From assembly GCA_021647465.1 (NCBI GenBank), contig JAKIUQ010000020.1, positions 1 through 33,717 of the forward strand: a DNA stretch of 33,717 nucleotides, read 5' to 3'. A model generated the notes under the pieces. That model did no database searches, was not told the DNA's origin, and saw only the letters and a program-made list of their open reading frames with translations. Within the stretch, counting starts at the first letter, position 1. Each line of letters starts with the position of its first letter. This DNA comes from Emcibacter sp. (GTDB taxonomy: Bacteria > Pseudomonadota > Alphaproteobacteria > Sphingomonadales > Emcibacteraceae). Shown in pieces: positions 25,194 to 33,717 of the stretch. The position numbers and the translations under genes are program-made.

Positions 25194-26474
25194 ATGACAA
25201 CGCTTGTGGAACTTGAACAAAAGGCACAAAATTTTCTTACGCAAGGTGATATGGAAAAAACAATGCAGGTTTGCCATGAAATTTTAAAAGAGAACCCCCG
25301 TCATGACCATGCCCTTGACGCGCTGTCTCAATATGAGATGGCCCAAGAGAATTTTTCAGACGCGGAGAAGTATTTAGCAGTTTTGAGTAAGTCTTACCCT
25401 GAAAATGCAATTTTTATGACGAAACTTGGCTATGTCCAGGAGAAACAAAACAAGCTTGATCAGGCTCTGGCAACATATCTTGCCTGTTACGCGCTCTATC
25501 CTGAAAATGCGGTTATATTACTTTATATTGGCCATTTGCATTTCTTGAAAGAGGATAAAAACAAAGCCGCCGAGATATTTTCTTTGGCGGAAGATATTGA
25601 TGAAAATATTCTTCAGGCCCATCTAAACCCGCAAATGGGCGAAATAATAAGTCGCCGGTCAAAGATTGCGCGGCAAGTGATGCATGAAATACTCACCGAT
25701 CTTCATTTAGAGACCATTCGAAAAATGGATCAGGGGGGAGACCTCAAAAGAATATATGATGCCGTTTGGCCCCAAATTGATGTGAGAAATTTTGAATATG
25801 CTCAGGAGGCGCAGAAGCCTTTTTTGTTTTATATTCCAGATTTGCAGGCAACCCCCTATTTTGAAAGGGAAGGTCTTGGCTGGGCCGGGGCCATTGAGTC
25901 AAATTTTGACGAGATTAAGCAAGAAGTCATGGAAAATCTGGATATAGAAGGTGACGGGCAGCCATATTTAGACCCCGAAATGCCCCTCGTTGGGGAAGAT
26001 TGGGATAAAATTAAAGGCAAGATGACCTGGGGGTCTGTTCATCTTTATAAGCAGGGCCAACCGAATGCAGAGGTCATTGCCAAATTTCCGAAACTGAATA
26101 AAATTCTCAGTAAAGTCCCGTTATGTATTCTTGGCGGAAATCCGTCTGAAATATTCATTTCCATATTGCAGCCTGAAACAAAAATTCCGCCGCATTTTGG
26201 GGTTGCCAATAGTGTTTTAACCGTTCATTTCCCATTGGTGGTACCAGAGGGATGCAGCTTGCGGGTGGAAGATCATGTTTTGATGCAGAAAGAGGGCGAA
26301 ATACTGGCTTTTGACGATAGCTATGACCATGAAGCGGGTAACCCAAGCAAGGCGGTGCGTATCGTTCTGATTTTTGAGGTCTGGCATCCGGATTTAACGG
26401 AAGCAGAGCAGAAGGCGATTACCGCGACATTTGCCTCCAGAACAAAATGGCTAGACGGCAGGTCGGCCACATAA
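25194..26474 (+). CDS. TPR protein with aspartyl/asparaginyl beta-hydroxylase domain
   Basis: The 426-residue protein has TPR helices at about residues 1-150 (such as QCHEILKENPRHDHALDALS-type repeats) and a C-terminal aspartyl/asparaginyl beta-hydroxylase domain. The iron-binding histidines are H334 in PPHFGVANSVLTVHFPL and H379 in FDDSYDHEAGN, with R389 in VRIVLIFEVWHP for 2-oxoglutarate. LRVEDHVL fits the family. The TPR part may bind the target. The gene follows the first oxygenase by 51 bases and has a ribosome site (AGGATAAAGG). The region is AT-rich. Homologues are also found in lipid A or polysaccharide modification (LpxO-like), so the substrate remains open. Confidence 0.85.
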   Translation: MTTLVELEQKAQNFLTQGDMEKTMQVCHEILKENPRHDHALDALSQYEMAQENFSDAEKYLAVLSKSYPENAIFMTKLGYVQEKQNKLDQALATYLACYALYPENAVILLYIGHLHFLKEDKNKAAEIFSLAEDIDENILQAHLNPQMGEIISRRSKIARQVMHEILTDLHLETIRKMDQGGDLKRIYDAVWPQIDVRNFEYAQEAQKPFLFYIPDLQATPYFEREGLGWAGAIESNFDEIKQEVMENLDIEGDGQPYLDPEMPLVGEDWDKIKGKMTWGSVHLYKQGQPNAEVIAKFPKLNKILSKVPLCILGGNPSEIFISILQPETKIPPHFGVANSVLTVHFPLVVPEGCSLRVEDHVLMQKEGEILAFDDSYDHEAGNPSKAVRIVLIFEVWHPDLTEAEQKAITATFASRTKWLDGRSAT

Positions 26475-26592
26475 TGGCTTTTACACCCTTGATAATAGAA
26501 AATATCTATGGGAGGGATAAATATTAGTGATTTTATCTATGTGAAATATTGATATACACTAGATCGAATTGACATAAGGATGTGAGAAATAG

Positions 26593-28200
26593 ATGACGAT
26601 CATTCAATCTGCTATTGACGGCAAGTCTCCAGAATATTTATCCAATCAAAAGGCCATGGCGGAAATTGTCGGCGATTTGAGAAATAAACTGGCGATGATC
26701 GAAGGCGGCGGCGGCGCGAAATATTGCCAGCGCCATCTGGATCGGGGTAAACTTCTGCCCCGCGACCGCGTCAATCGATTATTGGATAAAGGCTCGGCCT
26801 TTCTGGAATTCTCCCAGCTTGCGGCCTTTGACATGTATAGCAAAGATGTCGCCGCCGCCGGGATTATCACAGGCATTGGCCGGGTTAGCGGTCAGGAATG
26901 CGTCATTATTTGCAATGATGCGACGGTTAAGGGGGGGAGTTATTTCCCCATGACCGTCAAAAAACATCTTCGCGCGCAAGAGGTTGCCGAACAAAATAAC
27001 CTGCCCTGTATTTATCTGGTCGATAGCGGCGGGGCCAATTTGCCGAATCAGGATGAGGTCTTTCCCGATAAGAACCACTTTGGCCGGATTTTCTATAATC
27101 AGGCCAACATGTCGGCCAAAGGCATTCCCCAAATTTCGGTGGTCATGGGGTCATGCACGGCGGGCGGTGCTTACGTGCCGGCCATGAGCGATGAAAATGT
27201 CATTGTAAAGGAGCAGGGTACAATTTTTCTGGCTGGCCCCCCCTTGGTCAAGGCGGCGACCGGCGAAGTGGTATCGGCAGAAGATTTGGGCGGCGGCGAT
27301 GTTCATACCCGCATTTCCGGTGTGGTCGATCATCTGGCGCAGGATGATAATCACGGGCTTGAAATTGCCAGAAGAATTGTTGGTAACCTTAATCGCAAAA
27401 AAAACAACCCGTTGGCCCTGAAAGAAAGCCGGGATCCGGCTTATGATCCGTCCGAATTGCACGGCATTGTTCCGCCTGATTTGAAAACGCCTTATGATGT
27501 GCGTGAGGTTATCGCCCGTATCGTTGATGGCAGCGAATTTGATGAATTCAAAAAACGCTACGGCACGACAATCGTTTGTGGCTTCGCGCATATTTACGGT
27601 ATGCCCGTCGGGATTGTGGCCAATAATGGCGTGATTTTTTCTGAATCGGCCTTGAAAGGTGCGCATTTTGTTGAGCTTTGCAATCACCGGGGTATCCCCT
27701 TGATTTTCCTGCAGAATGTCACGGGTTTTATGGTGGGCCAGAAATATGAATCCGGCGGCATTGCCCGGGACGGCGCAAAATTGGTCACCGCGGTTTCCTG
27801 CGCGCAGGTGCCAAAATTTACCATTATCATTGGCGGCTCTTTTGGGGCTGGAAATTATGGCATGTGCGGGCGGGCGTTTAATCCGCGTTTCCTGTGGATG
27901 TGGCCCAATGCGCGGGTATCGGTTATGGGCGGGACGCAGGCGGCCAATGTTTTATCTACGGTCAAGCGGGACGGCATCGAACGGCAGGGCGAAACCTGGA
28001 GCGCGGCAGAAGAAAAGGCGTTTAAGCAGCCCATCGAAGAACAATATGAACATCAAGGTCATCCTTATTATGCCTCGGCACGGCTGTGGGATGACGGGGT
28101 GATTGACCCTGTGGATACCCGCCGCGTTCTGGGCCTTGGCTTATCGGCAAGTTTGAATGCCCCATTTGGGTCAACCACTTATGGTGTCTTCAGAATGTAG
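26593..28200 (+). CDS. liuB: Methylcrotonyl-CoA carboxylase, beta (carboxyltransferase) subunit
   Basis: The subunit transfers CO2 from biotin to 3-methylcrotonyl-CoA in leucine degradation. The 535-residue protein has the carboxyltransferase core: RLLDKGSAFLEFSQLAAFDM, GIGRVSGQECVIICNDATVKGG, YLVDSGGANLPNQDEVFPD, SCTAGGAYVPAMSDENVIV, and GSFGAGNYGMCGRAF in the second half. SGGANLPNQDEVFPD is characteristic of MCC rather than propionyl-CoA carboxylase. It leads the operon; a preceding gap of 118 bases contains TTGATA at about 26550 but no firm promoter. The regulator LiuR, often found upstream, is absent. Confidence 0.95.
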   Translation: MTIIQSAIDGKSPEYLSNQKAMAEIVGDLRNKLAMIEGGGGAKYCQRHLDRGKLLPRDRVNRLLDKGSAFLEFSQLAAFDMYSKDVAAAGIITGIGRVSGQECVIICNDATVKGGSYFPMTVKKHLRAQEVAEQNNLPCIYLVDSGGANLPNQDEVFPDKNHFGRIFYNQANMSAKGIPQISVVMGSCTAGGAYVPAMSDENVIVKEQGTIFLAGPPLVKAATGEVVSAEDLGGGDVHTRISGVVDHLAQDDNHGLEIARRIVGNLNRKKNNPLALKESRDPAYDPSELHGIVPPDLKTPYDVREVIARIVDGSEFDEFKKRYGTTIVCGFAHIYGMPVGIVANNGVIFSESALKGAHFVELCNHRGIPLIFLQNVTGFMVGQKYESGGIARDGAKLVTAVSCAQVPKFTIIIGGSFGAGNYGMCGRAFNPRFLWMWPNARVSVMGGTQAANVLSTVKRDGIERQGETWSAAEEKAFKQPIEEQYEHQGHPYYASARLWDDGVIDPVDTRRVLGLGLSASLNAPFGSTTYGVFRM

Positions 28201-28224
28201 GCCTTCGCGACTAAAGGAAATCAG

Positions 28225-29046
28225 ATGACAAATACAACAGTGATTCTAAAGCAGGGTGATGATGGTATTGCCTGGGTCACCTTAAACCGGCCAGAGGTGC
28301 ATAATGCCTTTGATGAAATGATGATTGCCCGGCTTCGCGAGATTTTTTATGAGCTGGAACAGGATAATCATTGCCGGGCGGTGGTTTTGCGCGGGGCGGG
28401 TAAAAGCTTTTCGGCGGGCGCTGACCTTGATTGGATGAAACGGGCGGCGGATTTCTCCCACAATCAAAATCTGGCCGATGCGGAATATCTGGCGGCCATG
28501 CTCAACAGCCTGTATAGCCTGAATAAATTGACCATCGCCTGCGTTCAGGGGGCGGCTATGGGCGGCGGCATCGGGCTTGTGTCCTGCTGTGATTTGGTTA
28601 TTGCGGACATCAACACCACTTTTGCCCTGTCAGAGGTAAAAATTGGCCTGATCCCTGCGACGATCTCGCCTTATGTCTTATCGGCCATGGGCGCGCGAAA
28701 TGCGCGGCGATATTTCCAAACGGGCGAGAAATTTAAAGGCCGGAGGGCTTATGAATTGGGCCTTGTTCATGAATTAACCACATCCGAGGACGAAATGGCG
28801 GCGCAATTAAATGTCATGCTGGGTCATGTGCATACGAACGGGCCTCTTGCCATGCGCGAGGCCAAGCGGCTGATTATGGATTTTGCCGGGCAGCCTTTAA
28901 GCTCGGCTATCATGGCGGATTCAGCCGAACGTATTGCCGCCATACGTTCCCGGGCCGAAGCGAAAGAAGGCCTGAAGGCCTTTTTAGAGAAAAGAAAAGC
29001 GGGTTGGATATCCCGCAACAATGAAACTGGTGAGGACAGCGCCTGA
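28225..29046 (+). CDS. liuC: Methylglutaconyl-CoA hydratase
   Basis: LiuC hydrates 3-methylglutaconyl-CoA to HMG-CoA in leucine breakdown. It is a crotonase-fold protein of 273 residues with the oxyanion segments SFSAGADLDWMK and QGAAMGGGIGLVSCCD, and the SEVKIGLIPATISPYV segment, which is typical of the LiuC branch and carries the catalytic Glu. The start follows the liuB stop by 24 bases, with AAAGGA upstream. Its TGA overlaps the next ATG by one base. Confidence 0.92.
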   Translation: MTNTTVILKQGDDGIAWVTLNRPEVHNAFDEMMIARLREIFYELEQDNHCRAVVLRGAGKSFSAGADLDWMKRAADFSHNQNLADAEYLAAMLNSLYSLNKLTIACVQGAAMGGGIGLVSCCDLVIADINTTFALSEVKIGLIPATISPYVLSAMGARNARRYFQTGEKFKGRRAYELGLVHELTTSEDEMAAQLNVMLGHVHTNGPLAMREAKRLIMDFAGQPLSSAIMADSAERIAAIRSRAEAKEGLKAFLEKRKAGWISRNNETGEDSA

Positions 29047-31031
29047 TGTTTAGTAAAATACTCATAGCCAACAGGGGCGAGATTGCCTGCCGGGTGATTG
29101 AAACCGCGCAAAAAAACGGCATTCATACCATCGCGGTCTATTCTGATGCGGACAGCACGGCCCGTCATGTGCGCCTTGCGGATGAGGCCCATCATATTGG
29201 CGGCGCTCCGGCAACGGACAGTTATCTTCGCGGGGACGCCATTCTGGATGTGGCCCGGCATGCGGGGGCAGAGGCCATTCATCCGGGGTATGGTTTTTTA
29301 TCCGAAAATGCGGAATTTTCAGATGCCTGCGCAAAAGCGGGCATTATTTTTATCGGCCCAAGCGCAGACAGTATCCGGTCCATGGGCCTGAAAGATAAAG
29401 CCAAGGACATTATGAGCCGCGCAGGCGTCCCCGTGGTGCCGGGATATCAAGGCGAAGATCAAAGCCCGCCCAAATTAAAAAAACATGCGGATAAAATCGG
29501 CTATCCGGTATTGATCAAGGCGGTTGCAGGCGGCGGCGGAAAGGGCATGCGGCTGGTGGAAAAATCTGCCGACTTTATTGCCGCATTGGAAAGCTGCCAG
29601 CGCGAAGCGGCGGCATCCTTTGGCAATGCCCATGTCTTGATTGAAAAATATTTAACCAAGCCGCGCCATATTGAACTGCAGGTTTTTGGTGATAACCACG
29701 GCGATGCGGTTTACCTGCATGAGAGGGACTGTTCTCTTCAGCGCCGTCATCAAAAAGTGGTCGAGGAAGCCCCCGCCCCCGGCATGTCGGATAAAATGCG
29801 CCGCGCCATGGGTGATGCGGCGGTCAAGGCGGCCAAAGCCATCGGCTACGCCGGTGCCGGAACCATAGAATTCATTGTCGATGTGCAGAATGGGCTTGAG
29901 GATGCGCCCTTTTATTTCATGGAAATGAACACCAGATTGCAAGTGGAGCACCCGGTGACAGAATTGATCACCGGGCAGGATCTTGTGGATTGGCAATTGC
30001 GTATTGCAGTGGGCGAGCCTATCCCGCTCAAACAAGAAGATATCCCGCTCATAGGTCATGCCTTTGAGGTGCGGCTTTATGCCGAAGATCCGGAAAATAA
30101 CTTCCTGCCGCAAACCGGTAAAATCACGCATTTCTCCAGCCCGCCGCAGGATGCGCATTTTCGCATGGATACGGGCGTTGAAGAGGGGGACGAGGTCAGC
30201 ATCTATTATGACCCGATGATCGCAAAACTTATTGTTTGGGATCGCGATCGGGATGGTGCCCTTCGCCAGATGCGCCGTGCCTTGGAACATACGGCGGTAT
30301 CCGGTCTGAAGTGTAATCTTGAATTTCTGGGTAATATTATCCGCCACCCGGCCTTCGCGGCGGCGGATCTGGACACGGGTTTTATCGAGCGTTTCAGGCA
30401 AGATTTACTGCCCGAAGATAAAAAGGCCGATCATAATATTCTGGCCCTTGCGGCCATGGCGGAACTGAATCCCCATAAGGCAGGCGGGGATCCATGGGAT
30501 TTTACCGATGGCTGGCGCATGAATCTTGACCTGAAAACGACATTGACATTCATCGACCATGATGAAAAACGAGATGTGATGGTCGCTTATAGTCCGGACG
30601 CATTTTGCTTGATGATCGAGGGTAAAAGCCTTGCCGTGAAAATATTGCAGCGCACGGATGCCCAGCTGGATATTGCGGTGGATGGTCAAAAGATCTCGGC
30701 CAAAGTCATTCAGGATGGTCAGGATTTAACCCTGTTTTACAATGGCACGGTATCTTATCTCCATCATTTTCTGGCCGGCGCAGAGGGCGAAGATGAAACC
30801 GGCGGCAGCGGCGTTATTGTCACCCCAATGCCGGGCAAGGTGACGCAAATCATGATTAATGACGGCGATCATGCGGCGCGCGGACAACCGCTTATGACCC
30901 TCGAAGCCATGAAAATGGAACATACTATCAAGGCGCAGGTAACGGGCAGAATAGAAGGGTTTAGCCTGAATGTTGGCGATCAGGTCTCGGACGGCGAAAT
31001 TTTAATCCGCATTATTGAGGATCAGGAATGA
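29046..31031 (+). CDS. liuD: Methylcrotonyl-CoA carboxylase, alpha (biotin) subunit
   Basis: This subunit carboxylates its own biotin and works with LiuB. The 661-residue protein has an N-terminal biotin carboxylase part (FSKILIANRGEIACRVI, HPGYGFLSENAEFSDAC, ATP-grasp motif AVAGGGGKGMRLV, MNTRLQVEHPVTE) and a C-terminal biotinyl domain with the acceptor K623 in LEAMKMEH, preceded by VTPMPGKV. The gene starts within the liuC stop (TGATG), and its own stop overlaps the liuE ATG (ATGA), so translation is probably coupled. Propionyl-CoA carboxylase is a close relative, but the operon context settles the assignment. Confidence 0.95.
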   Translation: MFSKILIANRGEIACRVIETAQKNGIHTIAVYSDADSTARHVRLADEAHHIGGAPATDSYLRGDAILDVARHAGAEAIHPGYGFLSENAEFSDACAKAGIIFIGPSADSIRSMGLKDKAKDIMSRAGVPVVPGYQGEDQSPPKLKKHADKIGYPVLIKAVAGGGGKGMRLVEKSADFIAALESCQREAAASFGNAHVLIEKYLTKPRHIELQVFGDNHGDAVYLHERDCSLQRRHQKVVEEAPAPGMSDKMRRAMGDAAVKAAKAIGYAGAGTIEFIVDVQNGLEDAPFYFMEMNTRLQVEHPVTELITGQDLVDWQLRIAVGEPIPLKQEDIPLIGHAFEVRLYAEDPENNFLPQTGKITHFSSPPQDAHFRMDTGVEEGDEVSIYYDPMIAKLIVWDRDRDGALRQMRRALEHTAVSGLKCNLEFLGNIIRHPAFAAADLDTGFIERFRQDLLPEDKKADHNILALAAMAELNPHKAGGDPWDFTDGWRMNLDLKTTLTFIDHDEKRDVMVAYSPDAFCLMIEGKSLAVKILQRTDAQLDIAVDGQKISAKVIQDGQDLTLFYNGTVSYLHHFLAGAEGEDETGGSGVIVTPMPGKVTQIMINDGDHAARGQPLMTLEAMKMEHTIKAQVTGRIEGFSLNVGDQVSDGEILIRIIEDQE

Positions 31032-31930
31032 CGGCCCCCTCGCATATCCGCCTTTATGAGGTGGGGCCGCGGGATGGCCTGCAAAATGAAAAAATATTCG
31101 TGCCGTCAGAGGTTAAAATCAAGCTGATTGAAATGCTAACCGCGGCGGGCCTTCGCAAAATTGAAGCCACCAGCTTTGTCTCCCCCAAATGGGTGCCGCA
31201 AATGGCGGATAATGCGCAGGTTATGGCGGGAATTTCCAGTTTTTCCGGTGTTGATTTTTCCGTTTTGACGCCAAATTTGACAGGCTATGAGGCGGCGGCA
31301 TCTGCGGGCGTAAAGGAAGTGGCCATTTTTGGCGCGGCCTCTGAAAGTTTCAGCCAGAAGAATATCAACTGTTCCATTTCAGAAAGCCTTGAGCGTTTTG
31401 AAGCTGTCATGGATCGGGCAAAGGCCGAAAATATTGCCGTGCGCGGTTATGTTTCCTGCGTGATCTCCTGTCCGTATGAGGGGGCGATTGATCCACAGAT
31501 TGTCGCGGATGTTGCGGCGAAAATGATCCAGATGGGCTGTTATGAAATTTCGCTCGGGGATACCATCGGGACGGGCACGCCAAGAGATATCCGGCAGATG
31601 TTAAAGGCAGTGACGGCCCGCGTGCCGATATCAAAACTGGCCCTGCATTGTCATGATACCTATGGTCAGGCTCTGGCCAATATTCTGGCCGGCATTGAGA
31701 TGGGCATATCAGTGATTGATAGTGCGGTCGGGGGGCTTGGTGGCTGCCCCTATGCTTCTGGTGCCTCGGGAAATGTGGCAACCGAAGACGTGCTTTATAT
31801 GCTGAATGGCATGGGGGTAAAGACCGGTGTTGACCTTGATAAAATCATTGAGGCCGCATGGTATATATCAGATTTTCTGGGCCGCCCGCCCGCCTCAAAA
31901 GTCGCGGTGGCTTTACAAAAAAACACATAA
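31028..31930 (+). CDS. liuE: Hydroxymethylglutaryl-CoA lyase
   Basis: This enzyme cleaves HMG-CoA into acetyl-CoA and acetoacetate, the final leucine-specific step. The 300-residue protein has the HMGL-like TIM barrel: YEVGPRDGLQNEK at the N terminus (metal-binding Asp), ATSFVSPKWVPQMAD, GYVSCVISCPYEGAI, LHCHDTYGQALAN (metal histidines) and the active-site Cys in SAVGGLGGCPYASGASGNVA. It overlaps liuD by four bases. The name mvaB is also in use. Confidence 0.95.
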   Translation: MTAPSHIRLYEVGPRDGLQNEKIFVPSEVKIKLIEMLTAAGLRKIEATSFVSPKWVPQMADNAQVMAGISSFSGVDFSVLTPNLTGYEAAASAGVKEVAIFGAASESFSQKNINCSISESLERFEAVMDRAKAENIAVRGYVSCVISCPYEGAIDPQIVADVAAKMIQMGCYEISLGDTIGTGTPRDIRQMLKAVTARVPISKLALHCHDTYGQALANILAGIEMGISVIDSAVGGLGGCPYASGASGNVATEDVLYMLNGMGVKTGVDLDKIIEAAWYISDFLGRPPASKVAVALQKNT

Positions 31931-31940
31931 AGGACTTGCA

Positions 31941-33107
31941 ATGGTTTCCTATCCAACATTGAATTTTAATCTGGGCGAAGATATTGACATGCTGCGGGAT
32001 ACGGTCGCAAGCTTTGCGGCCAGAGAATTAGCCCCGATCGCCGGAGAAATCGATAGCAGCAATGAATTTCCGGCGGGTTTCTGGCGCAAGATGGGTGACC
32101 TTGGCATATTGGGCGTGACCGTGGGCGAAGACTATGGCGGCGCGGGCATGGGGTATCTTGCCCATACCATCTGTATGGAAGAAATCTCCCGTGCATCGGC
32201 CAGTGTTGGTCTGAGCTACGGCGCCCATTCCAATCTCTGTGTCAATCAAATCAAGCGCAATGGCAATGAAGAGCAAAAGAAAAAATATCTGCCAAAACTC
32301 ATCAGCGGCGAACATGTGGGGGCCCTTGCCATGAGCGAGTCCGGGGCCGGATCAGATGTGGTCAGCATGAAACTGCGGGCGGAAAAGCAGGGCGATCGCT
32401 ATATCCTGAATGGCACGAAAATGTGGATCACCAACGGGCCTGATGCAGAGACATTGGTGGTCTATGCCAAGACCGATATGGCCGCTGGGCCGCGCGGCAT
32501 CACGGCCTTTATTGTCGAGAAAAACTTTAAAGGGTTTTCCACGGCGCAGAAGCTTGATAAACTTGGCATGCGCGGCTCTAACACCTGCGAGCTGGTGTTT
32601 GAGGATTGCGAGGTTCCTGGGACAAATATTCTGGGGAAAATTGACGGGGGCGTGCGGGTTTTAATGTCCGGCCTTGATTATGAACGGGTTGTTTTGTCCG
32701 GCGGGCCTCTTGGGATTATGCAGGCCTGCCTTGATGTGGTGCTGCCCTATATCCATGATCGCAAGCAATTTGGCACCCCCATCGGTGAATTTCAGCTGAT
32801 GCAGGGCAAGATTGCTGATATGTATACCGAACTTGCCGCTTGCCGGGCCTATGTTTATGCGGTGGCCGCCGCCTGCGATCGGGGCGAAACCACCCGCAAA
32901 GATGCCGCAGGCTGCATATTATATTCCGCAGAAAAAGCCACCCAAATGGCCCTGCAAGCCATTCAGGCCCTTGGCGGCAATGGCTATATCAATGAATTTC
33001 CGGCCGGAAGGTTGCTGCGTGATGCGAAACTCTATGAAATCGGCGCCGGCACCAGCGAAATCCGCCGCATGCTCATCGGACGGGAACTGTTTGGCGAGAC
33101 CATGTAG
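31941..33107 (+). CDS. liuA: Isovaleryl-CoA dehydrogenase
   Basis: This FAD enzyme oxidises isovaleryl-CoA to 3-methylcrotonyl-CoA, feeding LiuB/LiuD; electrons go to ETF. The 388-residue protein has acyl-CoA dehydrogenase features: AMSESGAGSDVVSMKLRAE, KMWITNGPDAETLVVYAKTD, and QALGGNGYINEFPAGRLLRD. The catalytic Glu is E248 in LDYERVVLSGGPLGIMQA, the position seen in isovaleryl-CoA dehydrogenases, not the C-terminal position of other family members. I use ATG 31941, 10 bases after the liuE stop with AAGGA upstream; a longer frame from 31827 would overlap liuE. Here it closes the operon rather than opening it. Confidence 0.95.
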   Translation: MVSYPTLNFNLGEDIDMLRDTVASFAARELAPIAGEIDSSNEFPAGFWRKMGDLGILGVTVGEDYGGAGMGYLAHTICMEEISRASASVGLSYGAHSNLCVNQIKRNGNEEQKKKYLPKLISGEHVGALAMSESGAGSDVVSMKLRAEKQGDRYILNGTKMWITNGPDAETLVVYAKTDMAAGPRGITAFIVEKNFKGFSTAQKLDKLGMRGSNTCELVFEDCEVPGTNILGKIDGGVRVLMSGLDYERVVLSGGPLGIMQACLDVVLPYIHDRKQFGTPIGEFQLMQGKIADMYTELAACRAYVYAVAAACDRGETTRKDAAGCILYSAEKATQMALQAIQALGGNGYINEFPAGRLLRDAKLYEIGAGTSEIRRMLIGRELFGETM

Positions 33108-33194
33108 ACAAGTCGTTTGTTTATGGAGTAGGCTCATAATAACGTTGAAATCTAAATCATATTCCCTTTCCGAATAGATAACAGGAGAAAACAC

Positions 33195-33566
33195 ATGAGC
33201 AATAAGTCACTTTATGAACGTTTGGGCGGTTATGATGGCATAACGGGTTTTTGTAATGACCTTCTGCCCCGATTGCAGGGCGACGATATTCTGGGCCGTT
33301 TCTGGCAAAATCGTGGCTCTGACGGTATTGAAAGAGAAAAACAGCTTCTGATCAATTATATCTGTGAAAATGCCGGGGGGCCGGTTTATTACACGGGCCG
33401 TGACATGCTTAAATCCCATAAAGGCATGAATATCAGCGAGGATGACTGGACGATTTTTCTTGGCCATGCCGGTGCCACCATGGAAGCCCTTGGCGTACCA
33501 GAAGCAGAATGTAACGATGTGGTTGCTTTCGTGCTCAGCCTTAAAGATGATATTGTCGGGGTTTAA
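33195..33566 (+). CDS. glbN: Group 1 truncated hemoglobin
   Basis: The 123-residue protein has the truncated (2-on-2) hemoglobin fold: SLYERLGGYDGITGFCNDLL, then a helix with the FW pair (RFWQ), and the proximal heme histidine H75 in MLKSHKGMNISEDDW. The length and the ERLGG start are those of group 1. Such proteins bind O2 or NO and often detoxify NO. It lies 87 bases after liuA with its own ribosome site AGGAG; whether it belongs to the liu transcript is unclear. The terminal repeat begins 25 bases after its stop codon. Confidence 0.88.
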   Translation: MSNKSLYERLGGYDGITGFCNDLLPRLQGDDILGRFWQNRGSDGIEREKQLLINYICENAGGPVYYTGRDMLKSHKGMNISEDDWTIFLGHAGATMEALGVPEAECNDVVAFVLSLKDDIVGV

Positions 33567-33591
33567 GTTGGGCGTAAAATTATATGAGGTA

Positions 33592-33717
33592 TGAAGTGGT
33601 CCTGATTGTCTGCACAGTTTGGCAGCGAAGTTAAGGTGTATCCTGTTGTCATTTATGCTGCCTGTTTCTGTTTCACAGGGGATGGGGAATTCCCCATCCC
33701 CTGTGCTTTTGAGTAAA
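33592..33717 (+). mobile_element. 126-bp terminal repeat, right copy (IS-like end)
   Basis: This is the exact reverse complement of 1-126, starting TGAAGTGG at its inner edge and running out of the window. It follows the globin gene by 25 bases and interrupts no coding sequence here. It includes the same 32-bp palindrome at 33674-33705. Because both copies point outward and end at the window edges, they look like the same end of two copies of one element, at which the assembled sequence stopped. Confidence 0.6.

Noticed and set aside
29652..30401. 249-codon open frame on the minus strand inside liuD
   Set aside because: It is fully antisense to a well-supported gene with all biotin carboxylase motifs; the product resembles no family I know and is rich in H, R and I as expected for a shadow frame.
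33108..33194. Terminator after liuA
   Set aside because: A weak stem around 33125-33138 has few pairs and no T-run, so read-through into the globin gene cannot be excluded.
1..33717. Circular plasmid or phage genome
   Set aside because: The end repeats are inverted, not direct, so they do not indicate a closed circle. No replication, capsid or partition genes are present, and the content is chromosomal.

Overview
This window looks like a chromosomal segment of a moderate-GC alphaproteobacterium. The main support is gene order: serB, miaA, ilvI-ilvH-ilvC, then bolA, cobS, cobT, a phytase-like esterase gene and rpmB, all arrangements I know from that class. A PEP-CTERM protein, pseudaminic-acid genes and a leucine-degradation operon suggest an aerobic heterotroph with a decorated cell surface. 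I saw no tRNA, rRNA or CRISPR array. Functions below come from reading motifs, not from database searches.

Layout. (1) 1-126 and 33592-33717 are perfect inverted copies of one 126-bp sequence, probably the outward-facing end of a mobile element. The left copy cuts off a TPR lipoprotein gene. (2) 951-6509: serB (minus), then miaA and the ilvI-ilvH-ilvC block for branched-chain amino acid synthesis, closed by an intrinsic terminator. (3) 6670-8533 (minus): an orphan PEP-CTERM protein, a 24-bp-stem hairpin, an MBL-fold hydrolase and bolA. (4) 8559-13726: a vestigial J-domain reading frame, cobS-cobT, a TetR regulator with a likely operator, a phytase-like esterase and rpmB. (5) 13883-20213: a diverged 134-bp repeat at each end in opposite orientations, enclosing meaB, a SulP transporter, an S9 peptidase and a LysR regulator with an OxyR-like site in its promoter. 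(6) 20218-26474: a surface-glycan region. pseI-pseG-wbqC read leftward; a DegT/StrS aminotransferase and two iron-dependent hydroxylase-like genes read rightward from a shared promoter zone. (7) 26593-33107: a compact operon for leucine/isovalerate degradation (liuB-liuC-liuD-liuE-liuA), followed by a truncated hemoglobin.

How the genes fit together. The ilv genes make valine/isoleucine (and leucine precursors), while the liu operon takes isovaleryl-CoA to acetoacetate plus acetyl-CoA. CobS/CobT and MeaB both point to adenosylcobalamin use, though CobN and methylmalonyl-CoA mutase lie elsewhere. The pse region holds only late steps of nonulosonic acid synthesis, so the rest of that pathway must be outside the window. 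The least ordinary parts are the glycan/hydroxylase region with its overlapping divergent promoters, the J-domain remnant, the dispersed repeats and the inverted ends.
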